A stretch of 64,000 bases of DNA. Origin: Seiridium cupressi. Its lineage: Eukaryota; Ascomycota; Sordariomycetes; Amphisphaeriales; Sporocadaceae. Below the pieces are notes generated by a model. The model saw nothing but the letters and a program-made list of their open reading frames with translations, was not told the origin of the DNA and searched no databases. The DNA is taken from positions 62,001 through 126,000 of the forward strand of contig JARVKI010000054.1 in the NCBI GenBank assembly GCA_036674765.1. The letters are read 5' to 3'. Shown piece by piece: positions 21,475 through 33,914 of this stretch (position 1 is the first letter of the stretch; each line of letters opens with the position of its first letter). A program made the translations under genes and the position numbers.

Positions 21475-22928
21475 GGTCACGATTCGTGCTTTCTGCTGAA
21501 GCTGGCAGCGAATTGGAGTCAAGCTGATTCCGTGAATCTCTGCATGTAGGTGACATTTTTGTAGAGATCAGCTGTGACTATGTCGCTATATACATTCCCC
21601 TCGCACACACCCGTCGGGTCCCACGAAGAGTTAGCAGAAGTATGCGATGCTACTCCAATTGATGATCGGCATGACGCAGGTGAACATCCTGCCGACACTA
21701 TCTCTGTCCCCCTATCGGAACCTCTATGCAATCAGTAATCCGCCAATCCCCAGGGTCAGTCTGCGGGGCACTGGGTCATCGAGTCGAGCGTTACGGCATC
21801 GGGCCAGCGCCTATTGGAGCGGATCCGAATTCCACTAGTGGGATCACCGGCCGGGTCCCTATGCGACCAAATAAATATCACTGATCTGCCTCGCTATATT
21901 TACCGACGTCGCATTCCAGCGTTATCATCGCTCCACACCAGATCATGTTGGAAGGTGACTTGCAACATTCTACCCTGGCCAATAGACAAGTTTCCGAAAG
22001 GCGTGTTACACACGTTTTGGGGGCCACGATGGTTTCCACCCTGTCAAAAGTCTCCATCTCGTATTATCTAAACGGAGCCCCGAATACTCTAGGCTAGGAT
22101 ATCAGCACATAGGACGAGGAATCAATCAACCAACACACCCATTAGAAGCCCATGGCAGATTTAGCAATGGCGACAAAGCCTGTCCGATCAAAATTGTCGT
22201 TTCAATGTTCCATTCCCACTTCATTTTTGGCAACGAAATTAGCCGTCGTTTGTAATTGGTTAGGCCTTCTCTGGAGCCGTCGTCTTAGCGCCTGAATTAC
22301 ACAGCAACCACATTGTTAGTGTTTGGTGTAATGCTTGTTAGGGTTCTTTACATACCATTGACGAATATGGTGCTGGTGATGATTTGGATAGAGATAACGA
22401 ATAGACCGGCATCCGCCTCAATGTTGTGGATGAAAATAGCTATGTCAATATCAATGATGATGATTTATGGGAACAGTCACTGTATTCTGTATGATTTTGA
22501 GTGAATCGGAACTATGGAGCGAAGGCTGATGAGTTTTGGTTGAATCCCATCCCTCACCTCCTAACAAAAATTGCTAATCGATGAGTGAATTACGCTTTTT
22601 CATGGTAAATGACGCCCAAATAACTCAATGACCGTACGTCATCCGCGAAGAGAGATTATGCTGGCTGTATCAATTGATGCATTTTATCAATCTACCAGCG
22701 ATCATCTCGTATGGTCATCTTGGAAGGGATAACACGCATCCATGTCCATTTTACGAGCTAATGGGTATATATGTGTTACACCAGGAAACTAATACTCAGA
22801 ACCATATCTTCCCCCGCACCTCAATTGTTTGTTGCATATGCTGCATAATTTTCCACGTTTTTTAGACTCTTCCAGGCAGATAAATCTCGCTACGCTGTAG
22901 AAGAGACCCTGGAGGGCGGCGTCAGTCT
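21475..22928. other. Intergenic region
   Basis: No gene is supported over 1.45 kb. Only short, compositionally simple open frames are present, and the left end is the promoter of the DUF5695 gene. Confidence 0.5.
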
Positions 22929-23441
22929 CTAACGGCACGGGAAAGTATGCCTGCAGACATTATTCTGGTTGTTTGCGTTGCCCTTAATGACATCGGCAGT
23001 CATCGCGCAGTCAAAATGACCAGTGTACTCGTAGCCGCCGTACTTCATGCCAATCTGGTTGTAATCGCCGACTTCGATCAGAAAGGTGACGTCAGTCGTC
23101 CAAGGGAGGGTGCTAAAGATGGAGAAGGGAGTTATGGAGGCGAGATACTGGTAAACCACGTCGTTTTAGTCCTCTCCCCAATTACATGGCAATTATTATC
23201 GTGGACTCTGGCGATCTTGTACCGAGAGTAATCATACCCGACTATGTTAGATGGTTAGCAAGTTCTTTACAAGAGACCGTGATATTTCCGATTACTTACA
23301 ACTTTCTTTTGGGTCAAAGTCTCCAATCAGTGTAAGTGTACACATTCCAGGTTTGGTATTTTCGCAAAATGCGTCCGCTGCCACCTGGCCGGTGAGAAGC
23401 GTCGCCAGTGACAAAAACTTGACAAATGTGCGTGTTGCCAT
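22929..23441 (-). CDS. Small secreted cysteine-containing protein (unidentified)
   Basis: Best model: exons 23441-23300, 23241-23186 and 23147-22929 on the complement, giving 138 residues. The first 23 residues form a signal peptide (MATRTFVKFLSLATLLTGQV then AAD). The mature chain has six Cys in the contexts FCEN, GMCT, NNCH, FDCA, NVCR and FPCR, with tyrosine-rich beta-like stretches (YDYSRYKIARVHDNN, MKYGGYEYTGHFDC). The first intron is typical (58 bp, branch GCTAACC). The second would be only 38 bp (GTAATT..CCAG), unusually short, yet it is the only simple way to link the two coding frames in phase. Otherwise there is a frameshift there. I do not recognise the family. Size, signal peptide and Cys content fit a secreted effector-like or antimicrobial-like fungal protein, which is only an inference. 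Confidence 0.5.
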
Positions 23442-24333
23442 GCCGATGCTGAGATAGACGAAGGAGCGATTTTGTGTTTGTTATCAGAATTTCAAATAAT
23501 GGAACAGCTTGCTCGAAAAAGAAGAGGCCATCTGGATCATTCTGGGACAGCCCCGGTTTTCTAGACAAAAGGTAGAAAGAAACGCCATGGGCTCAGTATA
23601 ACAAAGGTTCTCCTTGAGCTAAACCAGGTCCTATAATTTCAAAGGATATTTTTAGTTCACAAAGACAAAAGAGACATCCTGGAAATATATTGGTATGTCG
23701 ATTATCCGTTCTGAGCACCTGGTAAGTGCTCATAGACTCCAGACACGAGCAATCAGAGATTGGAAGGCAGCTCATGTCGAGATGATGGTGCTTTGCCATC
23801 ATATTTCAGAGGCAAGTGTTGCTGGGTTATATGGTAGTGAATGATTAGACTAGAAGTAAACCTCAGCAAAGCGCGATCTTGAAAAGTAGCAGGGGTTTTC
23901 AAAGATTCGGCGCGCTCACCATGAGACACCACTCAGACCGGCTTAAGTGAGTGCTCACTCTGAAGCAGACAAGCAATCATGCGAGCGAATGAGAATCATA
24001 ATGCGTTTGAATAGAAATAAGGCCAATATCTTTCCGTGGTCTTTCGATGTTTTGGGTGGGGAAGGTTGCCAGCTTCGAATCCCTCAGCGGGACTTGGATA
24101 GCAAGATATCGAAACAGACACTCAAAGGACCAATCAGCACCATTAAAGGGCACTGTACCAGCAAAGATATAGGAACCAAATGACGAAAGCGCAGAAGACT
24201 TGGCGAGGCCGACTACGGGTGATATGGGACTCCGTAAGGCTCGGAAATCGTGCTGGAACGTTTTAAACAAGGTGGCTGTTAAATAGTAGAATTTTTGGAG
24301 TGAGCGACAATCCCCCAAAATAATAAATGCTAT
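23442..24333. other. Intergenic region
   Basis: No gene is supported. Several short overlapping open frames on both strands show no family features. Confidence 0.5.
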
Positions 24334-25818
24334 CTATACTTTCGATATTTCTGTTACAACTCCTGCTGACGACCCATTCGAGGACGTCTCTTCGTCTGAA
24401 GCACCACCCGGGTAGTGTGCCTTCAGATTCGAACCAATCGTACTCGGCGTTTCGGGTCCCTTCTCGCTGGGATGTGCATCTTGCCTGCTCACGTGTACCT
24501 CGGTCTGCTGGTATATCTTCAGCTGCGTTCCGAACGTGTCGTTGATCTGCTCCTGGCTGTTGCAAGATCCGAGCTCGATTCCAGGGTGGCCTCTCGATAT
24601 CGTCGTAAGGTGGTTCGTTCCCCTGCCGTAGCCCGACCGGAAGCGAGAAGCGGGCTCGCTCGTACGCGCCCCCGAAGACTTGCCGTTGAACGACCTTAGG
24701 TTGAATGTGCGCTGCAGAAGTGTCCATGTGAACGGTAGATTGGCGGTGATGATTGCTGTCGATGATTCCCGAATATACCAGAACGTCCACTGGTTACCAA
24801 ACGGCTGGCTGAAGCTATAGTATTTGTTGAGGATGGCGGACAGGATCTACACAGTATCAGCCAAGAATCATTATGCGTAATAGAAAACGAAGGACGTACC
24901 GTGAAGATACCTAGAGCAAAAACACCAACGAGGATAGCCTTCCTCTTAGTGGGCAGCTTTGCCGCAAGGAAGACAGGCATGGGAATGCATATAATCATCA
25001 AGTCTGAAGAGATGTTCAGCACCGCGTTGGTGATCAAGTGGTTCGTGGCAGCCGAGCATTGGGCTATAGCAAGTAGGTTAGTGCTTGTACTTCTCCATGC
25101 CAGATGCTCGACGTTATCACTTACTGCTATTCGGAGGAACAGCCCAGTATTCAGTAAATGGGCGGCACCAAACTCCCATGTATAAAATTTCCATGAGAAC
25201 GAATCCAAATGCGACGTATACAGCTACGACTTTGACGGCCAAGTTTTGTTTCAAACTCATCCTGTCTCGATATGTCAGTCAACAGCTCGGAGGAGCTAAT
25301 CAGCGGTGTGAACTTACGTCAATCGTGCGTACATGATCAGGAGACAGACTTTAATCAACCACACGGTGATAATCTGCATCTGTTCCACGACCAGCACCAG
25401 TTTCGAGCCATATATGCGCTCAGCGATATCCGCGTCGGTGAGTTGCGGCGCATTGTCTGGATCGATCAGGTTGGTATTCGTCCGAGCCAGAATATTCATG
25501 CATGCAATGAGCACTGTATCAGTGGCCTGGCGTTCATGTTAGCGCTCCTCCCTATCCATAGTGACGGTGGCGAGATTCCTCACCATAGCCACTAGCATGA
25601 GGATATCATCAGTCTGGATCTTCTTGAACGACCCGTGGAGGATCCTCCGCGATATCCTGCAAGCGAATCGCGTGTCAGTATTTCCACGACGCAAATGAGA
25701 GTTTGGCCCTCCAACGGTGGCGTTTGTCCGTTGGGGCGATTTCCACTTACGTCCTCGCAAGTACGACCACCCACGATATAGCGTACCACGTCCACGATTC
25801 CACTGCTAGGGCTGACAT
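24334..25818 (-). CDS. PTH11-like / rhodopsin-domain integral membrane protein
   Basis: Six exons on the complement: 25818-25751, 25656-25584, 25526-25318, 25261-25125, 25063-24900 and 24846-24334. All introns (53-94 bp) preserve phase, giving 387 residues. It starts MSALAVESWTWYAISWVVVL and has the family's basic loop with DD motif (RRILHGSFKKIQTDDILM). Further helices include IITVWLIKVCLLIMYARLT, VLMEILYMGVWCRPFTEYWA with conserved Cys, NAVLNISSDLMIICIPMPVF and KRKAILVGVFALGIF. IRESSTAIITANLPFTWTLL precedes a hydrophilic C-terminal tail of about 120 residues. Family proteins are seven-helix fungal membrane proteins, some acting as GPCR-like sensors (PTH11). Ligand and function here are unknown. 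A decayed relative lies at 18.2 kb. Confidence 0.85.
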
Positions 25819-27679
25819 GACTGCTAGAGCAAGACACACAAAAAACGAATGACCGCCTCGGCAAGTGGACAACTTGAAGTGCGACGAAATCAAATCATTG
25901 AAGTTCGCAGGCCCAAGACCTGGGGAATGTTGCAGTCGTTGGGCATATGTACAATCGAGTTATTACGAGATAGTGGAGGAAATGGGCCGATTGTGTTCCC
26001 CTTTTTTTTTTTTGGGACTATCGGGCGAGGATTGACGAGATGGAAACCAGCAAGCCACGCGGGCTTCTCCCCAATCACTGTCGTGCATCTTGCTAGCCCC
26101 TGGTCAGATCTGCTAGCAAAGCAGGGGAGCCCACATGGCTCAATGGGGTGGGCCTTGCATTCCTGATCTGAAGTCTGCATCAGGTCCGGCCCGGGTCCAT
26201 GGGACCCCATTTGCTGTGTATGCGTGCCAATGGGTACGCATGGGACCCGGAGCTGGAGATAAGCATAATGGTGCTGTGGGTGCAGGGACTCATCTTGAAC
26301 ATTTGTTCCACACCTGAGGAGATGCGTTGACGACTACCGACTTGCCAATCCATACATTCGAGCAAATTCCCAGGTTAAGATCTCCCGCCGACGATCGCCG
26401 TTGGAATCAGATCGGATACTTGCCAGGTAGGGCGAGTCGAACGATGATCTTGGGCAAAGAATTTCCGAGTGTGCCGTGGGCAGGAAGCTCTATGCCATTC
26501 CTAGAGATGATCCAATTGAGCTTCGAGGTAGCGTATGCAGACCCGGTGCCCTAGTGAGCTGGTGTAAACTCAGCCATCAGCTTGGAGCTCGTTTCGGGGT
26601 ATCGACAGGGCGCTTGACTCGCGCCGTTCGCTCGCTGGCGACGGCGCCATTGCGCCCATCAGATGGCTCGCCGTTCTGGCTTGACACCAGAACCCGCCGG
26701 CGCTGCACTATCGGGAATGACGCGTGCAAACAGGCCGAATCTCTATCGGTCGAGCTTCCTATGCCTATGGTTAAATCACTCTCGGCTGAGTTCGGGTCTC
26801 GCATCCCACCTGCCTTCGTCGTCATTGCTTGGTCCCATCAACGTGGTGAGCTTGGCCCCAGACGCCACGAGTCATTCACCACCGAAGGGTGCCTGCCTGT
26901 CCACGTGGAGGGCACACGAACGAACCTGTCAGGGCCATGCAGGAACCGAGAGCATGCAGTCAATAACCTTATGATTCCATAAGAGTCCATATTCACCCGG
27001 TACTCCGCTTCATCTTCGGCTCAAGACCACGCAAGGGAGGGCACCACGATAGCTTCTGGAACTGGATTACTCTTCAGCCCTTCGACCCCAATGTGGATAA
27101 ATGATTTACGCCAGGGTTTGTTCCGCAAGCGAGCCCACTTATCAGCGAGGTTATTGCCAGGCAAATGCCTCTCAATTTGCAGAAGTCCAGCAGGTACAAC
27201 CGAGACATCAGGGGTCCATAGATCCCTTGCCATGTGTGAGTTGCCTATCCATGTCGAAGAGCCGACCGGGTATCAGTCAGTTGGGAGAGTTACGTAATGA
27301 AATTAGACAGGGGGGGCGAAACCTTATATTTGGTCCATGTATCATGTGGAAGGTTTGAAATGCCGAGGATGAACAATTCAACTTGCGGGAAAAGCGCACC
27401 CCATCGAAAGCTATGATTGGCGAGTCTTGGATTTGTGGTTATAGATGAGACATCCGACTATGCGTCTTTAATCACCAAGTCGAACACGAACATATCTCTA
27501 ATCACGACCGACCTTGTTCAAAATTTAAAGTTTCCCTAGATGGTTTTCTATGAAACGTCTACGGTAAACCTAATTATTGGTGGCTACGCGCATACAAGAG
27601 CCGAGAGTAACATACCGGCATCACGACATGCGCAACTTCGCATAGGCCTATAGCTAATAGCTAATCTGATCACTGTTCC
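25819..27679. other. Long intergenic region
   Basis: No gene is supported over 1.86 kb. A T12 run sits at 26002-26013 and an imperfect palindrome around GGGTCCATGGGACCC near 26193. The largest open frame (168 codons, 26476-26982) has no recognisable motif, and the opposite strand is equally open, so I consider it chance. Confidence 0.5.
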
Positions 27680-28540
27680 TTATTCTGAGCATAAATGAAG
27701 TTCGCCGCTGCCTTCCGTTAGCTTGGTGCAATGGGACTGAATCACGCATTCTAACTTACCGACAGGAGCCAGTCCGTTCGCGTGAGCCCAATCTCTAACC
27801 CCGTGTCTCTCTTTTCCAGTTCCCCAGTGTTGCCTGTCCTCCGGCTTGGTCAGGTTTAGGGGCTCCGAGGTACCATTTGCTGGCGCGAATACCAGGAATA
27901 CATATCGATGTTTCCCAGTCTTGGGAGGCGGCCCGGGCGCCTTGTACGGAACGATGTCCTTCAGGTCTGACAGCCGAACTCCAGAGCAAGCACCATCAGA
28001 CGACGATGACCATAAGGCCACACCTGTGGCAATGAAATGACACATCTCGGCCCATTTCGGATTGTCGCGGGAGGGCGCATCGGGGTCAGTCAAGGTGATG
28101 GTGTAAGTCGTGTTGACATTGCACAAGCCTGGCGAGGATGCCGAGTTGCCGCTAAGGGTGATGGTAGGCTCATCCTGGACCTTTTTGACCTTCAAGGTGT
28201 TTCCAAGGTCGGCGTAGCTCTTTGAAGACCACTCTGCGTCCAGAACGAAGGCGGGCAGGAACTCATCGATCACTATTCCTTGTCAATGTCAATTGATATA
28301 GGATCTGACTATGTGCGCGTTACCCGTGGGAATTATTTCTGCCTTCTTCAACCTGGCTATGCAATTAGCAATCTCACGGGAGAACTCGTCAAACATGGAC
28401 ACCTACTCATGTTGGACCTTATAGACGTCCGCCGAGTGCTTGTTCGTGGTGGCCACGCCAAGAACCTGTTGTTCGGTTGGTACGGCGGCGATTGGAACGA
28501 CCGCAGCAAGCAGCGTAAGAATCGACGATATGGTCTGCAT
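27680..28540 (-). CDS. Secreted PEBP-family (phosphatidylethanolamine-binding) protein
   Basis: Three exons on the complement (28540-28407, 28352-28324, 28272-27680), including a 29-bp middle exon, give 251 residues with correct phase. An N-terminal signal peptide (MQTISSILTLLAAVVPIAAV) precedes LKKAEIIPTVIDEFLPAFVL. The ligand-pocket motif TLTDPDAPSRDNPKWAEMCH (DPDxPxR..H) and the second family motif GKHRYVFLVFAPA are both intact. PEBP proteins bind anionic phospholipid-like ligands, and secreted fungal members are also described as carboxypeptidase-Y-inhibitor-like. The specific role is unknown. Extracellular or vacuolar location is inferred from the signal peptide. The short middle exon could easily be missed by automatic prediction. 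Confidence 0.85.
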
Positions 28541-29964
28541 TTTTGTCCCTTGGTTGTCTCAAGATGGGAAATGGTACGTTGATTGATCATGGTGTTCCTA
28601 GATGTTGATGTCGCGTGCATGTTGCCCAAGTCCGACATTCTGCTACAAACCCCACGTCGACGTGATGTCATGGTGCACTGCTATTGAGCAGGGGCATTGA
28701 CTGCCAAACCCCAAGCTCTACGAAATTGTAGGTATGGTTATCAGGTATCCCAAACAAAGGATCAAGAGCGACCCAGCGCGTACATTCCACCGAATCAATT
28801 GGCTTTTACACGAGCTCTTGCCATTTAATTCAGTGTGCACTCGTGGCCAAGTACCGGACGCTGTCCATTTCGGGTTGCTTCCAGCTCGGAGTCCCACTCA
28901 ACTACCGGCCAGCCTCCCGCCCTCCAAGCCGAATTGTGGTTGGGGAGGCAAGTCAATAGCATGTTGTCTCGGAATGCCCAACATGCGCATCTTGCCTAGC
29001 ACTCAGCTAGGTATGGGTCAACACCTACTATTGTTCGGCAAGCGTAGGTATGTAATGTAGCTAGCGCTACTCCACAGGAGTTCAGCTCGCAGCACACGTG
29101 TCGCTGAAGATGGATATCAGGTCGGAGCGCACCTCGTACTCATGGTCCACGGCTGGAAGCACGAGGCTGCACGAAACCTACTGCTTGTGCCTGTCACACA
29201 TCTTCCGACGCGAACTTCCTGATTCTCGGTTGCTGAAATAAGCATGTCTTATTCCTTGTGAGATGCACGCACCACCAACATCCACATACACCATACACCC
29301 GGAGATTCGGTTCCAGGGGACCTCGAGTCTGTGCAGTTGTGGGTGGCCCCCCTAGCACTACTACTACGTAAATCGTGGGCGAGGAGACGCTAAACTCCAT
29401 TACGCCACCGGCCTGTGTGCTGAAAGACCCGCCTGCCGCTTGATCCTGGGGCGCTTTTGGCTACATACCGGCTGGCGGTAAGTCCATTCTATCTCCTGCC
29501 ATTTCAGAGCCATTCCAGAGCAGAGGGCAAGGGGTGAGTGCGGCAAGAGACGAATTTTCAAGAATGAGCTGCGTTGATGCAATACGAGGTTGGCTGAACG
29601 GTTGCCTTTGATTTCTGCCTTTTTCGTTCGACCTCCCGAAAACCTTGAAGGCGTAGTGTTCGGTAGATCGACGAGAATATGCACATCCCGTCTTACCATC
29701 CAATCAAGCCTCAGTCCGTCAGCAGTCCAAGAAGTCTTGGCTTAGAAAATACGAGCCTCACAACGTCATTCGGGTTGGCATGCAAGAAATGTGTGTGATT
29801 CAACACACAAAGCTGATGTAGGGAAAACTCTTGAATCACCATCATAGACTTTCCCAGCCCTATAACTAGTGCACTAGTCCTCGGAACGTTATTTATGCCC
29901 ACCCGTTATCCTCAATTTGTTTGACCATATATTCGTTCATTCATAACAGTCAGATCGAGTCATT
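28541..29964. other. Intergenic region between divergent PEBP and GH17 genes
   Basis: A shared divergent promoter region of about 1.4 kb. No gene is supported; the open frames at 29400-29703 overlap each other in different frames and look non-coding. Confidence 0.5.
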
Positions 29965-30960
29965 ATGCGGGCCAACATAGCATTATTATCAGCCCTGGCT
30001 ACGACAGCCACAGCACAGGTTAAGGGCTTTAACTACGGCTCGACGAATAATGACGGTTCTTGTCGAGGGTACAATGACTTCGTGCGCTTCTTCAATGAAG
30101 CGAAGTCTTTACCAGGGAACTCGGGGTTTTCATCAGCTCGTCTCTACACGTCTATCCAGTGCGGCACAGCTGCCGACCCCATTGAGGCCTTCCGGGCCGC
30201 TATCGACACGGATACCTCGATCTTAGTCGGCCTGTGGGCCAGTGCCGGTCGCGACGTGTACCAGAATGAGCTCAATGCATTAATCCGTGCTGCGAGTGAA
30301 TTGGGCACTGCGTTCACCGATCGTATTCTTGGCATCAGCGTTGGTTCCGAGGATTTATATCGCAGCAGTCCACAAGGCGTAGCCAACAATGCTGGTGTTG
30401 GTGCCACCGGCGCAGAAATCGAGGGATATATTGGCTGGATGCGGGACTGGATCAAGGGCACGCTTTTGGAGACCAAGCCAATTGGACATGTTGATACATG
30501 GACTGCCTGGATCCTTGCCGAGAACCGCGGTGTGGCAGACTCAGTGAATTGGCTTGGACATAACTCGTTCCCCTATTTCGAGACCACAAGGCCCAATTCG
30601 ATCGATGATGCCGTAGGGAACTTCCAGTCGGCTGTTGCGCAGACAGAGAGCGTCGCAAGTGGAAAGGAGGTCTGGATCACCGAGACTGGGTGGCCGCATG
30701 GTAAGTCAACGGCGTTGATGTTTTATGGTTGAGTTATGCGCGTGCTAATACCAAGATTCACAGTCGGACCCAACTCCGGTGCGGCCATCGCTAATGTCGA
30801 TAATGCGAAGAGATACTGGGATGAGGTGGGCTGCCCGAACTTTGGCGCACGGAATACCTGGTGGTACACTTTGAAAGATTCAAACACGGCTCAAACTGAT
30901 ATCTCATTTGGCATCACACCACTTGAGAACAATACGCCGTTCTTCGACCTCACCTGCTAG
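29965..30960 (+). CDS. GH17 beta-1,3-glucanase / glucanosyltransferase
   Basis: Two exons (29965-30700 and 30764-30960), with a 63-bp intron (branch GCTAATA), give 310 residues, close to the Bgl2/Scw4-type length. A signal peptide (MRANIALLSALATTATAQ) precedes VKGFNYGSTNNDGSCRGYND. The two catalytic glutamates are in place: proton donor in ILGISVGSEDLYR (Glu129) and nucleophile in EVWITETGWPH (Glu240). GH17 enzymes of this size act on beta-1,3-glucan in the fungal cell wall, several as glucanosyltransferases. The protein ends PFFDLTC with no Ser/Thr-rich tail or GPI-anchor signal, so it is probably soluble or wall-associated. No lesion is seen. Confidence 0.9.
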
Positions 30961-31131
30961 ATAAATATAGCCCTGCCAGATAATGTGTCACACGACTTGA
31001 TATAGACAATTGATTGCTTACGCAAATTGCAGTGTTGTCTAAATAACGAACACCGGTTGATATGGTTCTACGTTATTTGCTACATGTTTCATTCGATGGT
31101 GGGAAGCCCATCGTAATGAACCGCGTTTCCG

Positions 31132-32620
31132 TCAACCTGCTCTGCGCTGGAGGAGCTTGGGCTTGCTACCTATAAAGAAGAACGAGAGTATCGCAGAAAC
31201 AGCAGCAATGGCTGCAAATACGGCATTTGCGTTTCCATAACCGATTGAATCCTTCAGTGCACCGCCTAGAACCGGTCCAATTGTCAGCCCCGTACAAAAG
31301 AACAGGGAGCTGAAACCATAAAGCTGCGCATAGGGGCCATTGGCACCGAAGAACTCGGGGTTCGCCTTATCGTACTTCTGGACTACCTCACTCGCTTCGA
31401 CGAAGCTAGGCGATCCAATAACTGCCAAGCCGACGCCGTTGAGCGCGAGCGTTGCGCAGTAGAGAATGATGTTTTTAGTACCGGTCTCAAGGTCTTCCGT
31501 CGGTAGCCGGAGCAGAACCAAGACAGGCACGAGCCAGGCGAAGCCAATCACTGCTGCTGGCTTGGTGCCGTACTTGTCGACTGCCCAACCTGCTGCGGGG
31601 CCCAAGATAAGATACGGGACGTCAAGGGCGATGAATAGCAGACCGGCCTTCAAAGAATTGAACCCGAACAAAGTCTGTGCCTCGGTCGGAACGGTTGCGT
31701 CAAAGAGGGCTAGCAGGGTTGCCTGGACTAACGACAATGCAAATGCCATGAGTAGTCTTGGGTTTCTGAGGCAGTAGAGAATCGGGATCGATCGGACGAG
31801 TCTGCCGGGTTCGTGCTTGATCTTGTATGTCTCATCTTCCTTCCTTGGGAGTAGGGCGTCCCCTTCGCCTGCTTCTTCGGCCGTACCATCCTCGCCCCTG
31901 GTATCATGCTCACGAGGGTTCGTTGCACCATCCACAAGTGAGCTATCATATTTGGCCGCAGTCTTCTTCTCTATCATGAGAACTCGCATGATGAAATCGA
32001 TTGCGAGGATTCCAACAGCCAGTCCAAAAACCCCTCCGTAACCGGTCTTGTCGTACAGCACACCACCAAGAACAGGAGCGACTAGCTCACCGACAGATAT
32101 AGTTGAGAAGATCTGAGAATTCCAGTGAGCTAGGATAGTTTCCAAGATGCGCCGAGTCACTTACCACACCCATCGTCTTGCCTAGATTCTCAGTGCCCAC
32201 TGTGTCAAGCACCATGGCAAGACCAATGGTCCATACAACGGAAGCACTTAGACCTTGAAGTGCCCTAGCAAGCACCAGAACTGGGGTACTCTGTCCAAGC
32301 GCAAGGATGACAGTTCCCACAAGCAAAGCCACCAGTCCGCACAGAAAGGGCATTTGTCTCGACTGAGTGCGATCCGCTAGCCAGCCAATCGGAACCGAAG
32401 ACAGAAGCTGCACTCCGGCGTAGACCGCAAGCAGGCCGGAAACGTAGGACTGGATCTCATCTTCTGGAATCGACAGCCGGTCACGCAGCATGAATGGAAG
32501 AACCGGCACGACGAGTCCGTATAGGAACAGGTCAGTGAAGAGACCTAGCGCGACGGTCGAGATGATGAAGATGGTGTTAGACCGCCAGCGGAGGCCGCGG
32601 GGTTTGCTGTCGCGCGCCAT
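31132..32620 (-). CDS. MFS transporter (DHA1 / vesicular-amine-transporter-like)
   Basis: Two exons on the complement (32620-32165 and 32112-31132), with a 52-bp intron, give 478 residues and about 12 membrane helices. Helix 1 is IFIISTVALGLFTDLFLYGL. The loop 2-3 signature is IGWLADRTQSRQMPFLCG (G-x-L-A-D-R-x-x-x-R). ALQGLSASVVWTIGLAMVLD matches helix 4-5 of drug:H+ antiporter-1 proteins, and motif C-like GPVLGGALKDSIGYGNANAV lies late. The central cytosolic loop is long and charged. The substrate is unknown; close fungal relatives are annotated as drug or amine exporters. ATG 32620 is chosen over an upstream GTG. It is convergent with the GH17 gene and intact. Confidence 0.85.
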
Positions 32621-33914
32621 GTTGAATCCCACGATGCACGGCGGCACTTGTTGCGGGAAGCAGAAGAGCTATGTCTTGAAGGGAATCGAGAAATGATCTC
32701 GAACTGAAATGGGTGAATGTCTGTTCACCCATGTTGCGTCACGGCCAATGACCTCATCACCAGCCACAGCGCGCAGCCACAAGTAAGCTTGGTAACATAA
32801 CCCACTGTTTACGTTGGATTCTCGGTTTCCACGGATAGTCGTGCGATGAGAGACCACAACATAGGGCACCTGAGAGGTTCCAACATTTCTAATACTATAA
32901 AGAGTCAAACCCCCAAAATTGAAATTTTCGCGTTTTCTGAGATTGAGTGTTAATCAGACAGTGGGTGGCCTGCTCCGCTGCCGGGACCAGAGAAGGCTCA
33001 ACTAGGGACGAGTCAGCCAATTTTCATTATAGAATGAACCCATATGTGGAGAACTGACTGCTATCTGCAACAATTCGAGGACAAAAGTAATATGCTGCTG
33101 GTGCAGACCGCAATTAATGACCTTGATTGCCTCAAACCAAATACACAACGTAGCTTTTCTTTCCTGTCCTCTTCGCACATTGGATAGCTATAACGAGGCT
33201 GATTCCTTCATTTTGCTTGGTGTATCCTGGTTTCTCACCAGTGCGAGAGGCCCCAGACCGTAGGCTGTCAGTGTGACATGCTCCTCATTGATGTAGTGCT
33301 TCTCGTTACACAGATAGCGCCCGCCGACAGACATCCGGGCAACAACATCCCGTCAACTTCTCATACCAGCCGTGCGTGTCTTCCTTCCGGTTTTGATAAG
33401 TAAGCTCAAATGTGGAGCGATGCATTCTGGGGTTCGATTTGTCCAGACTTGGGAACTTTCCCACGTTTGATGGCTGGGGATAAACAGTTCCAGCCTCTCC
33501 ATGCATATCACGGCGTGCGAATGCCGAATTCGATATACAATTGACCATTATGCCCTGCATATCAGTGAAGTGTTCAAATATATCCACACAACCACGGCCA
33601 ATTGTGTTATGTTTTCTATTGACTTTGCAGTGGCCGGGCGGCAAATAGGCTCTTGTGTATTTGACGCACGAATTTTATCGAGAGGTAGAGGAAGGAATTG
33701 CGGCCATACGGAATTAAAATGGAATAACCCATGGCTCGATGCGCACCTGCCTCCAGAATACGGCACAAAATGTTGTTATTCACCCCATTTCCTCGCGCGA
33801 TTACTGCCTATCCTAACATCAAACTTATGATGGCAATGCCTCCATGGCAACTTTTCCCCGTTATGATTCAAACCCCAGAAAATTCAACTTGCAACCTTGC
33901 ACTTGGCTGAAGAA
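32621..33914. other. Intergenic region
   Basis: Divergent promoters of the MFS and SET genes. No gene is supported. Opposing open frames around 33306-33830 have no family features. Confidence 0.5.

Noticed and set aside
26185..26250. Palindromic GGGTCC/GGACCC cluster as a possible transposon terminus
   Set aside because: No partner inverted repeat, target-site duplication or transposase nearby.
26476..26982. 168-codon plus-strand open frame in a long gap
   Set aside because: No domain features, and other frames are open over the same bases, which suggests GC-driven chance.
29400..29703. Overlapping minus-strand frames upstream of GH17
   Set aside because: Two frames equally open, no motif, located in a promoter region.
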